64,000 bases of DNA from Actinopolyspora lacussalsi subsp. righensis (GCF_900116555.1 NZ_FPAT01000002.1:372001-436000), one strand, 5' to 3'; shown: positions 33,439 through 42,617, numbered from the stretch's first letter. Program-made: numbers and translations. Notes: a model not told the origin generated them from the letters alone.

Positions 33439-35043
33439 TCACGCCTCCCAGGGCCATTGTTGTTCACCACCCGCTTCCACCAGCGGGATCAGGCCGAAGC
33501 AGGTGTCGTTGAGCCCGCCGTAGGTGTGGCGGTTGGTGACACCGGCCGGGGTGTGACCCGCCTCGTAACCTGCCAGGTTGAACGTGTGCACCGGTGTGCT
33601 CTCGGGCAGCACCTCGGTCACGGGCTCAGCGTCCGGGCCGGTCTGCTCGTCGGTCAACAGCACCACGCGGTCGTGCCCGTCGTAGTGCTCGCGCAGCGCC
33701 TGCTGCGTGGCGGTGCCGCCGTCCAGCATGAATCCATCGTCGAACCACCTGCGCAGCGAGTCGAGCACGGCCTCATCGGGTCGCGGCGGAAACCGTGCGG
33801 AGTGCGACCGTTCGCGCCACCGGCCGCTCAGTCCCGAGTAGGAGACCACTTCCGTCCGCTCGCAGCGTGCCGCCAAGGCTAGTCCGAACAGGGCGGCGGC
33901 GTCCGAACGGCGCACACTGCCCCGTCGGCTGAACGGCCGGTCCATCGAGGCTGAGGTGTCGACCAGTACCAGCGTGCTGCCCCGCAGGACCGGAATGTTC
34001 GGCAGCGTGTGCTGCACGGCGCGTTCCAGGCACTCCCGCCAGCGATCGCCACGCACGGCTCGACCCGCCGCGAACACCGCCAACGGCAGCTGGCGCGAGC
34101 GCGCCACCTCGGTGGGATCGCCCAGTTTCGCCGCTATCCCCGCCGCTGTCTCGTCGGAGATCCCGGCCTTGTCGAAGTTGCGCAGGTTGCGCAGCAGGGC
34201 GGTGTAGCCCATCGCGGGAATCACGCTCTCCCATGCCTGGGCATCGAGCCGTTCACCCAGCCAACCGGCCAGCGATTCCCAGGTGAACCCCGCACGCCGA
34301 AGTCGTTCGGCGCCCGCCGGATCGGTGATCCAGCTCCGCCGTGACCGCGGCGCCACCTCGCGAAGTTCGGCGTGCTCGCGCAGTACCGACAGTTCGGCGG
34401 GGATGTCCGCGTCGTCGCGTCGGCGGTCCAGGCAGTACCGCAGTAACGTGCTCTGGTGCCGGTTCGCCGGTTTCGGGTGCGTGAGCTCGACGACGTCACC
34501 GAACCGGAAGTTCCGCTTGGGCGAGTCCCACTTGAGCAGGGCGTGTTCGTGCCACAGCCGCCGGATCGCGTCGTTGATTCCCTTCTTGATCGGCATGGGC
34601 GGCGGTTTGCCGTGTTCGGCGACCCAGTGGGCTAGCAGCTCCCCCGGTTCGTCCGCCCGCCGCAGCACACTGTCGACGACCCGCCGCGAGAGTCCGTCCA
34701 GCCCGGCGGCGCGTCGTGCGGCCACGAACTCGGCAGCTCCGAGCAGGGCGACCGAACGCAGACCCGCCCCGTTACGCAGCCACCCCAGCAGCCGGGCCGT
34801 CCATTCGCCGTCGGTCACGGCACGCTCGCGAATCAGCCGAACGAAACGGGAGTCCCGTTGTCCGGCCGATTCGTAGAAGCTCGGCTCGCCGACCAGGTTG
34901 GTCACGGCGAGCAGGAACAGTTCCGCGCGGGGATCGCGGACGTAGCCCGGGCCGCCCTCGTGCGTGACGGCTGTCGGCTCGGTTCGGTCCCGCTTGCCGG
35001 GATGTCCGTGAGTTCGGGCCGCCGCACGGTTGAACTTCGCCAC
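33439..35043 (-). CDS. rsr: Ro60/TROVE RNA-binding protein (Rsr)
   Basis: 534 aa. Residues about 30-340 form the TROVE HEAT-repeat ring (FLLAVTNLVGEPSFYE, HWVAEHGKPPPMPIKKGINDA, FRFGDVVELTHPKP, YTALLRNLRNF). A von Willebrand A domain follows with the MIDAS motif DTSASMD at about 362-368. Ro proteins bind Y RNAs and misfolded RNAs and join exonucleases in RNA quality control. GTG at 35043 has AGGGAGGGAG directly upstream, so it is preferred over ATG at 35061. A Y-RNA-like gene lies 62 bp upstream on the same strand. No rtcB/rtcA genes are nearby. Confidence 0.92.
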   Translation of the reverse strand: MAKFNRAAARTHGHPGKRDRTEPTAVTHEGGPGYVRDPRAELFLLAVTNLVGEPSFYESAGQRDSRFVRLIRERAVTDGEWTARLLGWLRNGAGLRSVALLGAAEFVAARRAAGLDGLSRRVVDSVLRRADEPGELLAHWVAEHGKPPPMPIKKGINDAIRRLWHEHALLKWDSPKRNFRFGDVVELTHPKPANRHQSTLLRYCLDRRRDDADIPAELSVLREHAELREVAPRSRRSWITDPAGAERLRRAGFTWESLAGWLGERLDAQAWESVIPAMGYTALLRNLRNFDKAGISDETAAGIAAKLGDPTEVARSRQLPLAVFAAGRAVRGDRWRECLERAVQHTLPNIPVLRGSTLVLVDTSASMDRPFSRRGSVRRSDAAALFGLALAARCERTEVVSYSGLSGRWRERSHSARFPPRPDEAVLDSLRRWFDDGFMLDGGTATQQALREHYDGHDRVVLLTDEQTGPDAEPVTEVLPESTPVHTFNLAGYEAGHTPAGVTNRHTYGGLNDTCFGLIPLVEAGGEQQWPWEA

Positions 35044-35104
35044 GGCCGCTCCCTCCCTCATGAATCGTCGATCGAGAACCGAGTGGACGGCCCTGGAACG
35101 GGTT

Positions 35105-35204
35105 GGCGACGGCGGTTACAGTGCTCTGCCGATTGAGCTACCGGTCGTACCGGACGGGACTCGAACCCGCAACAGCTGTGTTTGAGGACGAAGTAGCCGT
35201 CACC
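35105..35204 (-). ncRNA. Bacterial Y RNA with permuted tRNA-like module
   Basis: On the minus strand, GGUGACGGC (5' end, 35204) pairs with GCCGUCGCC (3' end, 35105) as a 9-bp terminal stem beside a 3-nt bulge (ACC), the expected Ro-binding end. Inside, in this order, come a T arm (GCGGG-UUCGAGU-CCCGU, a perfect B box), a short closed acceptor-like hairpin (CCGGU-ACG-ACCGG) and a D arm (GCUC-AAUCGGCA-GAGC preceded by UA). T arm before D arm is a circular permutation of a tRNA, as described for YrlA-type Y RNAs. Its place directly upstream of rsr supports this. Exact ends are estimates. Confidence 0.82.
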
Positions 35205-35493
35205 GGCACATCGGGCCATCCACTCGGGACGATCGACTCCCGGTGGTGCGGGGGTTTCGGGCAACCGTCGAACCGTGGTTCGAGCGAGCCGGAGAGCTCC
35301 CACCGGGAGCCGATCACGACGGGCATTCTGCTGGTGGCGCGTCGCGCCTCGCAACGGAATTTCCGCCGACCGGGCACCCGGGTGAGCGGCTCTTTCGTCG
35401 CCGGACTCACCACTCGTCCCCTGTGCCGAGATGGCGGCACGGCTGACTCCGGTTCATGCGGGGGAGGTTGTGCGATGACATGTCGGTGCGACC

Positions 35494-36006
35494 TCAGTGG
35501 TCCGCTTCGTCCGGGGGGATATCGCCGAGGCTGGTGAGGAGTTTGCGTAGCAGTTCGGTGAGGTGTTCCTGCTCGTGCGGATCGAGTCCGGCGAGTGCTC
35601 GTGTCTCGTGCTCGACGTGGTCGACCATGGCCGCGTCCACGACTCGGTAACCGTGTTCGGTGAGTGTGATCAGTACGCTGCGCCGGTTGTCGGGGTCGGT
35701 TTCGCGGGTCACCAGTTCCTTGGCCGCCAGCCGGTCGATGCGGTTGGTGATGGCTCCGGAGGTGACCATGGCGGCTTCGACAAGGGCGCTCGCCGTCAGC
35801 TGGTACGGGGCTCCGGAGCGACGGAGTGTGGCCAGGATGTCGAATTCCCAGGACTGCAGGTCGTGGGCGGCGTAGTTCTCGCGCAGTGTGCGTTCGAGCC
35901 GTTGTGAAGCGCGCTTGATGCGTCCCACCACGCCCATCGGCGCGGGGTCGATGTCCGGTCGTTCGGTGCTCCACTGCTCCAGCAGTCGGTCCACACTGTC
36001 CCTCAC
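35494..36006 (-). CDS. MarR-family regulator
   Basis: 170 aa. The winged helix has LQSWEFDILATLRRSG, LTASALVEAAMVTSGAITNR and IDRLAAKELVTRETDPDNRR (DxRs wing), followed by the C-terminal dimer helix with HEQEHLTELLRKLL. GTG at 36006 has AAGGAG 4 nt upstream. It is divergent from the EamA transporter gene with an 85-bp AT-rich gap, so it most likely represses both. The 288 bp between it and the Y RNA holds nothing I can support. Confidence 0.9.
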   Translation of the reverse strand: MRDSVDRLLEQWSTERPDIDPAPMGVVGRIKRASQRLERTLRENYAAHDLQSWEFDILATLRRSGAPYQLTASALVEAAMVTSGAITNRIDRLAAKELVTRETDPDNRRSVLITLTEHGYRVVDAAMVDHVEHETRALAGLDPHEQEHLTELLRKLLTSLGDIPPDEADH

Positions 36007-36029
36007 TGATCTCCTTAACGTTGAAGTGT

Positions 36030-36083
36030 TTGACTCATACTAGCAGGCGAGTTAATCTAATGAATGTTGATTATTTTAACATT
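36030..36083 (+). promoter_or_regulatory. Promoter and MarR operator candidate before eamA
   Basis: TTGACT (36030-36035), 17 nt, TAATCT (36053-36058) is a promoter-like pair. Just downstream AATGTT (36063-36068) and AACATT (36078-36083) form an inverted repeat spaced by 9 nt, a fitting MarR site in an AT-rich gap. Confidence 0.55.
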
Positions 36084-36091
36084 AAGGGGAA

Positions 36092-37129
36092 ATGGTGACC
36101 CGGATCGCTGAAGCCGGAAGTTCCGCCGCGGACGGCTCCCCGGCGCGGACATGGAGTCTGACCGGTCTCGCCGCGTTGGCGCCGGCGACGTGGGGAACCA
36201 CTTACCTGGTGACCACCGAGTTCCTGCCGCCGGACCGCCCGATACTTTCCGGTGCGATCCGTGCACTGCCCGCGGGGCTGATCGTGCTCGCGCTGACCCG
36301 GACACTGCCGCGGGGAAGCTGGTGGTGGCGTGCGGCTTTGTTGGGCACCCTCAACATCGGAGCCTTCTTCGCGTTGCTGTTCGTCGCGGCCTACCGGCTG
36401 CCCGGGGGTGTCGCGGCCACTCTCAGCGCGGTGCAGCCGTTGTTGGTCGCGGGGTTGGCGTTCGGGCTGCTCGGAGAACGGCCGACGCGCTGGCGTCTCG
36501 GCTGGGGTGTGGCCGGAGTGGTCGGCGTGGCCATGATGGTGCTCCAAGGGAAGCTGAGCTTCGACCCGATCGGGATCCTGGCAGGACTCGCCGGCGCCGG
36601 GGCGATGTCGGCCGGTGTCGTGCTTACCAAGCGGTGGGGCCGCCCCGAGGGGGTGAGTCTGTTGACCTTCACCGGCTGGCAGCTGACCGCGGGTGGTCTC
36701 CTGCTCGCGCCGCTGGCTCTGGCTTTCGAGGGAATGCCCCCGCCGTTGGATCTGTCCGCGATGGCCGGATACCTCTGGCTGGGCGGTGTCGGCACGCTGC
36801 TGGCCTACATGCTGTGGTTCCAGGGGGTGGCTCGGTTGCCCGTCGCGGCCGTGTCGTTCCTCGGTCTGCTTTCCCCGGCCGTGGCCACGATCCTGGGATG
36901 GTTGGTCCTGAACGAAACCCTGACCGGCGTCCAGACGATCGGTTTCGTGCTCGCCCTGCTCTCGATCGCGGCCGCACAGCTCAGCCCTCCCGACTTCGGC
37001 AGGTCGCACCGATCGAACTCGCCGTCCCCATCGGGGAACCGGCACCGAAAGCCGCTGCGGCGGAGGAGTCCGACGAGTCCCGACGCGCACCGGCAGCCAC
37101 AGACCACCGGTAGTGACAGCCACCGGTAA
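36092..37129 (+). CDS. EamA/DMT-family exporter
   Basis: 345 aa with ten predicted helices and two EamA repeats. GLAALAPATWGTTYLVTTEF and AAYRLPGGVAATLSAVQPLLV belong to repeat 1. GVVLTKRWG starts repeat 2, and ARLPVAAVSFLGLLSPAVAT ends it. The cytosolic tail after 290 is basic and Ser/Pro-rich. Members export amino acids or small metabolites. ATG at 36092 follows AAGGGGA by 2-8 nt. Divergent from marR and 35 bp before the NmrA-like gene, probably one operon. Confidence 0.88.
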   Translation: MVTRIAEAGSSAADGSPARTWSLTGLAALAPATWGTTYLVTTEFLPPDRPILSGAIRALPAGLIVLALTRTLPRGSWWWRAALLGTLNIGAFFALLFVAAYRLPGGVAATLSAVQPLLVAGLAFGLLGERPTRWRLGWGVAGVVGVAMMVLQGKLSFDPIGILAGLAGAGAMSAGVVLTKRWGRPEGVSLLTFTGWQLTAGGLLLAPLALAFEGMPPPLDLSAMAGYLWLGGVGTLLAYMLWFQGVARLPVAAVSFLGLLSPAVATILGWLVLNETLTGVQTIGFVLALLSIAAAQLSPPDFGRSHRSNSPSPSGNRHRKPLRRRSPTSPDAHRQPQTTGSDSHR

Positions 37130-37164
37130 CGACACGAAACCACTCTCGGGAAAGGAAGAAAACG

Positions 37165-38046
37165 TTGAGTCGAACCCTGTTGATCACCGGAGCCACCGGC
37201 ACCGTGTCCAGTGCTCTGCTGGAGGCCCTGCGGCATTCCGAACTCGAACCACGGGCGCTGGTCCGCGATGAGGCGAAGGCCGAGCAATTCGAGGCACGGG
37301 GTATACGGGCCGTCGTCGGCGACCTCGACGACGCCCGGTCGCTCCCGGCGGCCTTCGAGGGCGTGCAGGATCTGTGGTTGCTGACCCCGAACAGTCCCCG
37401 GGCGCCCGAGAACAACATGAACGCCGTCTGGGCCGCGCGTCGGGCGGGCGTGGAACGGGTGGTTCGCCTGTCGGCGGTCGGTGCGGCCCATGACGCGCCG
37501 ACCCGCAGCGGACGGTTGCACGCACTGTCCGATCGCGAGACCGAACGATCCGGCATGTACTGGACGATCCTGCGACCCCACTGGTTCATGCAGAACCTGC
37601 TCAACGAGGCAGGCGACATCGCGGCCGAGGGAGCGTTCTCCCTCAACATGGGCCAGGAGCGGTTGGGGATGATCGACGTGCGCGACATCGCCGAGTTCGC
37701 CGCGCGGGTACTCACCACGGAACCGGACCGCCATCACGGCAAGACCTACACCCCGACCGGACCGCGCTCGCTGTCCTTCACGGAGGTGGCCGAACAGCTC
37801 GGTCGAACGCTCGGACGAGAGATCCGCTACGTGCCGACGACCGACGAAGTTGAGCGCAAGACCCTGCTCGACATCGGCGTGCCGGAATGGATGACCGAGA
37901 TGCTCATCGAGTACGGACAAGCCTACGCGACCGGGTGGGGTGACTTCACGACGAACGATTTCCAGAACGTCGTGGGCCACCAGCCCCGTGGTTTCGCCGA
38001 CTTCGCACAAGACCACGTCGACAGCTTCGCCCCGGCACACCGATAA
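37165..38046 (+). CDS. NmrA-like NAD(P)-binding SDR protein
   Basis: 293 aa atypical SDR. The N-terminal nucleotide loop is TGATGTVSSALLEAL (GxxGxxG variant), followed by GDLDDARSL, LSAVGAA and RPHWFMQNL. There is no YxxxK dyad, as in NmrA/HSCARG-like redox sensors and quinone or NADP binders. The TTG at 37165 has GGAAAGGAAG a few bases upstream. Its place behind a MarR-controlled exporter suggests a stress or detoxification response. Confidence 0.83.
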   Translation: MSRTLLITGATGTVSSALLEALRHSELEPRALVRDEAKAEQFEARGIRAVVGDLDDARSLPAAFEGVQDLWLLTPNSPRAPENNMNAVWAARRAGVERVVRLSAVGAAHDAPTRSGRLHALSDRETERSGMYWTILRPHWFMQNLLNEAGDIAAEGAFSLNMGQERLGMIDVRDIAEFAARVLTTEPDRHHGKTYTPTGPRSLSFTEVAEQLGRTLGREIRYVPTTDEVERKTLLDIGVPEWMTEMLIEYGQAYATGWGDFTTNDFQNVVGHQPRGFADFAQDHVDSFAPAHR

Positions 38047-38261
38047 CCCCACCGAACACGAACCTCGCCACTCACCCGGCGGACCAAGCCCTGTGACCAC
38101 GAGAACGAACCCGTCGTGACCGGGTCGGAAACAGCGTTGATCGCCCGAAGTCTTGGGAGGCCGCGCTCGGCCCGCCACCCCCGATCGCACCCCGTTCGGT
38201 TACTCGGAGCACCGCGACGAGGAAGGTCGAACGGCAAGCTGGGTTGGGGAATTTCCTTAGT

Positions 38262-38290
38262 CGAACTCACCCCACCCGGAACGTCCGCGA
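38262..38290 (+). repeat. Ceramidase 3'-end direct repeat, right copy
   Basis: 29 bp spanning the ceramidase stop, identical to 33231-33259 in the same orientation. Together they bracket the rsr-NmrA segment. Confidence 0.85.
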
Positions 38291-40306
38291 TGTTCCGGAG
38301 AAGGGGGTGATCTCCCCGCCCACCGCCTTGGCGGCGCCGTGGTGCACGATGCGGTACTCGCCCTCGGCGGCGTCCGGTGGGATCGTCCAGCTGACGGTCG
38401 CGGTGGAGGCAGCCACCCCGCGACGTGCCCAGTGGAACCGGGTCGACCAGTCACCGTCGTCGGCCACCGTCACCCAGCCGTCGGCCGAGCGGCGCTGCAC
38501 CAGCAGGTAGCTGCCGTCGCGGTGCAGGTCGTTGTTGGGGTGTGCCGAGGCGAACACCACCCGCACCGTCCCCCCGCGTCGGTGGCGTTCCCCGGGCTGT
38601 TCCAACACCTCGCCGAACTCCCGGCCCACCGGTGGCGAGTCGAACACCACGCCCGGCTGCAGTCGCACCCCGCCGCCTTCGGGATTGCCCGCCGGGGACG
38701 GTCCCCGGGCGCTGTCCCGACCGGCGGCCATGTCGGCCGCGATCCTGGCGAACTCCTGCTGGTAGGCGGGCAGCGACCACCTCCCGAACATGGTGTGGCC
38801 GCCTTCGTAGGCCTGCTGGTCGTACTCCTCCGGAGTGGTCAGGTAACCGGCGTAGTCGTTGGCGTAGCCCGCCACCACGACATCGGTGGGATCCACCCCG
38901 AGCTCGGCGGCCACCGTGCGGCGCAGCCGCAGCCCGCCGACGATGCTGACCTCCTGCGGAATCCCGACCAGGTGCAGCGTGCCGATCCGCACCAGCTGGA
39001 TCGGCAGTATTCGCGGTACCCAGCCCATCGACCCCACCGGCAACAGGATCTCTTTGGGTGCCTGCCGGTTCCGCAGTCGCGGTGACGTCCGATACAGCGC
39101 ACGGCTGATCGTGCCGAAGAACGGGTTGTTGCCCGCTCCCTCCTCGAAGAAGGACGGCCCCGGACCGTCCTCCGCACCCGCCGCGAACGACGCCCCCAGC
39201 GCCGCCGCGCAGGTCCGGTGCGAACTTCCGTCGCCGGTGAACTCCGGGGCGACACGGGTGTCCGACATGTCGACGTAGGACATTCGATGGTCGATGCCGC
39301 CGTCCACGGCGGTGGTCGCCTCCCGCAGCAGCCGGGCCGCCGCGGTGTACTGCCGATCGCCGATGATCCGGGTGTTGGCGAACTCGTCGTCCGTGGGGCC
39401 GGTTCCGGGGCGCAGCTCCAGGTTCGGCGACATGTCGGCGGCGTTGGACTGCGCGAACGCGGCGACGAACCCGGGGTCGCCCGCGCGGTAGTCCACTCCC
39501 GCGATCTCGCGCTCCCACCGGTAGGCGGCGTAGCCCTTGTTGTCGCCGCTGATGAGCGTGTTGGCCGGGCTGAGGCTGGTGGTGTGGGTGGCGAACCAGT
39601 TGATCGCGCCCACGGCCCTCCCGCCGCGTTCGAAGCGCAGCAGCACCGTGGCCGGGTCCGTCGCGTCGGGGAAGTGGTTCCGGTCCGTCGCCGGGTTGCG
39701 GTCGAACGCCGCGCGGGAGCGGTTGACGCTGGCGTTGGTCAGCTCGCCGCGTGCGATGTGGAGGTTTCCGGGAGCCAGGTCGGCGTCGGCGCGTTCGATC
39801 GATTCGGTGATGCCCGCCACCAGCGCTTCGAAGGTGCCGGGCTGGAAACCCAGCGTGGTGACGTTGTAGAGGGTGTGGCAGGAGAAGCCACCCGGTCCGG
39901 CGTGGGTGTGGGTGGCCGTCAGCAGCACGTTGTGTTCGCCGTAGCGCGTGCCGTGTGCGCGTGCCAGGCGTTCGAGCACGGCGCGGCGCACGGCCCCGAA
40001 GATCATCCCCGCGTCCACCGTCACCACGGCCACCCGCCGTTCGGGGGCGGTTCGTTCGGCGATGACGAAGGCGCGGGCGCGTTGCCGCTGGTGGATGCCG
40101 GTGGTGCGCTGTTCCGGCCGGGCGTAGCCCATCATGCCGTTCTCGGCGGGCTGGCCCGTCACGTCGCCGATGCCGCGACCGAGCAGGTAGTGCCCACCTC
40201 CGGGCTCGCTCGCCGCGGCGGTGCGTCCCGCGGCGGCGGCCGTCAGCAGTGCGGTCAGGCCGCCCCGCAGCACCGGGCGTCTGCCGAACGTGTTTCCGCC
40301 GTACAT
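38267..40306 (-). CDS. Secreted neutral/alkaline ceramidase
   Basis: 679 aa. A twin-arginine-type leader (GRRPVLRGGLTALLTAAAAG) precedes the mature enzyme. The catalytic domain has GIGDVTGQPAENGMMGYARPEQ, the zinc-site TATHTHAGPGG, INWFATHTTS and the nucleophile serine region SNAADMSPNL. After about residue 510 comes the C-terminal immunoglobulin-like domain. It cleaves ceramide amide bonds outside the cell; homologues occur in Pseudomonas and Mycobacterium. It converges with the NmrA gene; its last 24 bp including the stop recur at 33236. Confidence 0.92.
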   Translation of the reverse strand: MYGGNTFGRRPVLRGGLTALLTAAAAGRTAAASEPGGGHYLLGRGIGDVTGQPAENGMMGYARPEQRTTGIHQRQRARAFVIAERTAPERRVAVVTVDAGMIFGAVRRAVLERLARAHGTRYGEHNVLLTATHTHAGPGGFSCHTLYNVTTLGFQPGTFEALVAGITESIERADADLAPGNLHIARGELTNASVNRSRAAFDRNPATDRNHFPDATDPATVLLRFERGGRAVGAINWFATHTTSLSPANTLISGDNKGYAAYRWEREIAGVDYRAGDPGFVAAFAQSNAADMSPNLELRPGTGPTDDEFANTRIIGDRQYTAAARLLREATTAVDGGIDHRMSYVDMSDTRVAPEFTGDGSSHRTCAAALGASFAAGAEDGPGPSFFEEGAGNNPFFGTISRALYRTSPRLRNRQAPKEILLPVGSMGWVPRILPIQLVRIGTLHLVGIPQEVSIVGGLRLRRTVAAELGVDPTDVVVAGYANDYAGYLTTPEEYDQQAYEGGHTMFGRWSLPAYQQEFARIAADMAAGRDSARGPSPAGNPEGGGVRLQPGVVFDSPPVGREFGEVLEQPGERHRRGGTVRVVFASAHPNNDLHRDGSYLLVQRRSADGWVTVADDGDWSTRFHWARRGVAASTATVSWTIPPDAAEGEYRIVHHGAAKAVGGEITPFSGTSRTFRVG

Positions 40307-40516
40307 CGCCTACCTCCGCGCCGGGGATGACGCGCGTCACAGTAGCGCGGCGATCACTGAGAAGTGAATATTTCTCGCTTAATGTCGCCCGAAGGGATGA
40401 CGCTAAGAAAATCTTTCTCTTTATCTGGAGTTAGAACGGAAAATATTGCTCGATATTCGTTATTTGGGGTATGAATTCCTTAAGGCGAGGTAGTCGCGGC
40501 CCACAGGAGGCTGAAC

Positions 40517-41881
40517 ATGACCGCACAGCGACTCGCACCGGTCGAGCACGACGCCGCTCCGGAGGAGCAGGCTCCGAACGTCGTCGACGAACTCCGCTCG
40601 CGGGTGACCGGTGATCTGCTCGACGTGGTCGTCGATCTCGACTCCGGTGAGGGATGCCGCCTCAGCGACCCGCGGGACGGCACCCGGTATCTCGACATGA
40701 CGATGTACTTCAGCTCCGCGCCGCTCGGCCACGGTCACCCGGGCCTGCGCACTCCCGAGTTCGAGGCGGCCCTGGTGCGGGCGGGCAGGGTCAAACCGGC
40801 CAACCCGGACTTCGCCACGGTGGAACAGGCCCGGTTCGCCGAGACCCTGCGGCGCGTGTTCGGGGATCCCGAGCTGCCGTGGTTGTTCTTCATCGAGGGC
40901 GGCGGTCCGGCGGTGGAGAACGCCCTCAAGGTGGCCTTCGACTGGAAGACCAAGCACAACGCGCGGCGCGGCGTGCCGATGCGCGGCTCACGCGCGATGC
41001 ATCTGCGGTGGGCCTTCCACGGCCGGACCGGTTACACGATGTCGCTGACCAACACCGACCCGAGGAAGGTGCGCGACTACCCGGCCTTCGACTGGCCCAG
41101 GATCCCGAGCCCCGCCGTGGAACCGGGGTCGCGGTGGGACACGGCCGAACTGCTGCCCGCCGAACGGGAGGCACTGGACGCGGCGGAGGCCGCGCTGACC
41201 CGCTACGGCAACGAGATCGCCTGCTTCGTCTACGAGCCGATCCAGGGGGAGGGCGGCGACCGGCATCTGCGTCCGGCCTTCCTGCGCGAGATGCAGCGGC
41301 TGTGCCGGGAGCACCACGTGCTCACCGTCGCGGACGAGGTGCAGAGCGGCGGAGGCATCACCGGCCGCCCCTGGGCGCACCAGGCCCTGGGGCTGGAACC
41401 CGATCTGGTCGCCTTCGGCAAGCGACTGCAGGTGTGCGGCGTCATGGGCGGTAGGCGGGTGAACGACATCGAGGACAACGCCTTCCGCGAGCCCAGCAGG
41501 ATCAGTTCCACCTGGGGCGGTTCCCTGGTGGACATGGTGCGCGCCACCAGGATCCTCGAAGTGATCGAGTCGGAGAACCTGCTGGACCACGCGGCGCGGA
41601 TGGGGGAGTTGTTGCTCTCCGAGCTGCGTGGGCTGGCCGCGGAGTACCCGGATCTGGTCACCGCTCCTCGCGGTCGCGGTCTGATGGCCGCGCTGGACTT
41701 CCCGGACGGCACGCTGCGGGACCGGGCGACGGCCCTGGCCAGGCAACGTCATCACACCGTTTTCCTGCCCTCCGGTCCGCGTTCGCTGCGGTGGCGCCCC
41801 GCGTTGTCGGTGCGCCCGGACGAGCTCACCGACGCCGTGGCCGCGCTGCGCGCGACACTGCGGGAGCTGTCCTCGGAGTGA
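40517..41881 (+). CDS. lat: L-lysine 6-transaminase
   Basis: 454 aa class III aminotransferase. GHGHPGLRTPEFEAALVRAGRVKPANPDF, FIEGGGPAVENALKVAFDWK, FHGRTGYTMSLTNTDP, the PLP aspartate in VADEVQSGGG and the PLP lysine in AFGKRLQVCG match Lat enzymes, which move the epsilon-amino group of lysine to 2-oxoglutarate. The product feeds alpha-aminoadipate or piperideine-6-carboxylate. ATG at 40517 has CAGGAGG 8 nt upstream. It stands alone; the 210 bp before it are AT-rich and probably a promoter. No partner dehydrogenase is beside it. Confidence 0.93.
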   Translation: MTAQRLAPVEHDAAPEEQAPNVVDELRSRVTGDLLDVVVDLDSGEGCRLSDPRDGTRYLDMTMYFSSAPLGHGHPGLRTPEFEAALVRAGRVKPANPDFATVEQARFAETLRRVFGDPELPWLFFIEGGGPAVENALKVAFDWKTKHNARRGVPMRGSRAMHLRWAFHGRTGYTMSLTNTDPRKVRDYPAFDWPRIPSPAVEPGSRWDTAELLPAEREALDAAEAALTRYGNEIACFVYEPIQGEGGDRHLRPAFLREMQRLCREHHVLTVADEVQSGGGITGRPWAHQALGLEPDLVAFGKRLQVCGVMGGRRVNDIEDNAFREPSRISSTWGGSLVDMVRATRILEVIESENLLDHAARMGELLLSELRGLAAEYPDLVTAPRGRGLMAALDFPDGTLRDRATALARQRHHTVFLPSGPRSLRWRPALSVRPDELTDAVAALRATLRELSSE

Positions 41882-41918
41882 GAATCCACAGTGGAACTCG
41901 CGTGCCTGGCGTGGTAGG

Positions 41919-42521
41919 TCAGATCCAACCTTCCTCCCAGGCACGGCGAGCGGCCTCGTGCCTGGTCTCGGCCCCCAGTTTGTTCATGGCCGCGGACAGG
42001 TAGTTGCGAACCGTCCCCGGAGCCAGGTGCACCCGCTCGGCGATGGTGCTGACCGAGGCCCCGTGCTGGGTGTGCCGCAGCAGCTCGATCTCGCGCTCAC
42101 CGAGCGGGCAGTCCCCCTCGGTGAGCGCGCTGGCCGCTATCTCGGAGTCGACGTAGCGCCCGCCGTTGTGGACGTCGCGGAGAATGGCCGCGAGTTTGCT
42201 CGCCGGTGTCGTCTTCGGCACGAAACCACGCACCCCCGCGCTCAGCGCACGCTTGAGCACCCCCGGTCTGGCGTGCCTGGTGACCAGTACCACCGGGGTC
42301 GCCGTGTCGCGCGCGATCTCGGCCGTGGCCTCGACACCGTCCAGTTCGGGCATCTCCAGGTCCAGCACGACCACGTCGGGGCGCTCGCGCGAGACGGCCT
42401 CTACCGCCTCGGTGCCGCTGCTGGCCTGCGCGAGGACCTCGATGTCGCTTTCCAGGTCGAGCAGTGCCGCCATGGCGCCACGGATCAGGTCCTCGTCGTC
42501 GGCCAGCACGACACCGATCAT
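41919..42521 (-). CDS. NarL/LuxR-family response regulator
   Basis: 200 aa. Receiver: acidic pair DDE at 9-11, phospho-accepting D54 in VVVLDLEMPELDG, and the conserved Lys in FVPKTT. The C-terminal LuxR helix-turn-helix has REIELLRHTQHGASVSTIAE and LAPGTVRNYLSAAMNKLGA. The cognate kinase gene lies 96 bp upstream on the same strand. Resembles DesR/LiaR-type regulators of divergent ABC exporters. Confidence 0.93.
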   Translation of the reverse strand: MIGVVLADDEDLIRGAMAALLDLESDIEVLAQASSGTEAVEAVSRERPDVVVLDLEMPELDGVEATAEIARDTATPVVLVTRHARPGVLKRALSAGVRGFVPKTTPASKLAAILRDVHNGGRYVDSEIAASALTEGDCPLGEREIELLRHTQHGASVSTIAERVHLAPGTVRNYLSAAMNKLGAETRHEAARRAWEEGWI

Positions 42522-42617
42522 GCTCGGGCGTCCTTTCGGAGTTCCGTTCCGCCTCGGGTACTCGGGTGGTTGGTGCCGGTCGGTTCCGGTGCCACCGAGC
42601 GGGCCGTGGGGGAGTCC

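Noticed and set aside
35105-35204. Degenerate ordinary tRNA gene
   Set aside because: T arm precedes D arm on the transcribed strand, the acceptor is closed by a 3-nt loop and no anticodon arm exists; the terminal stem pairs the outer ends instead. A Y RNA explains all of this better.
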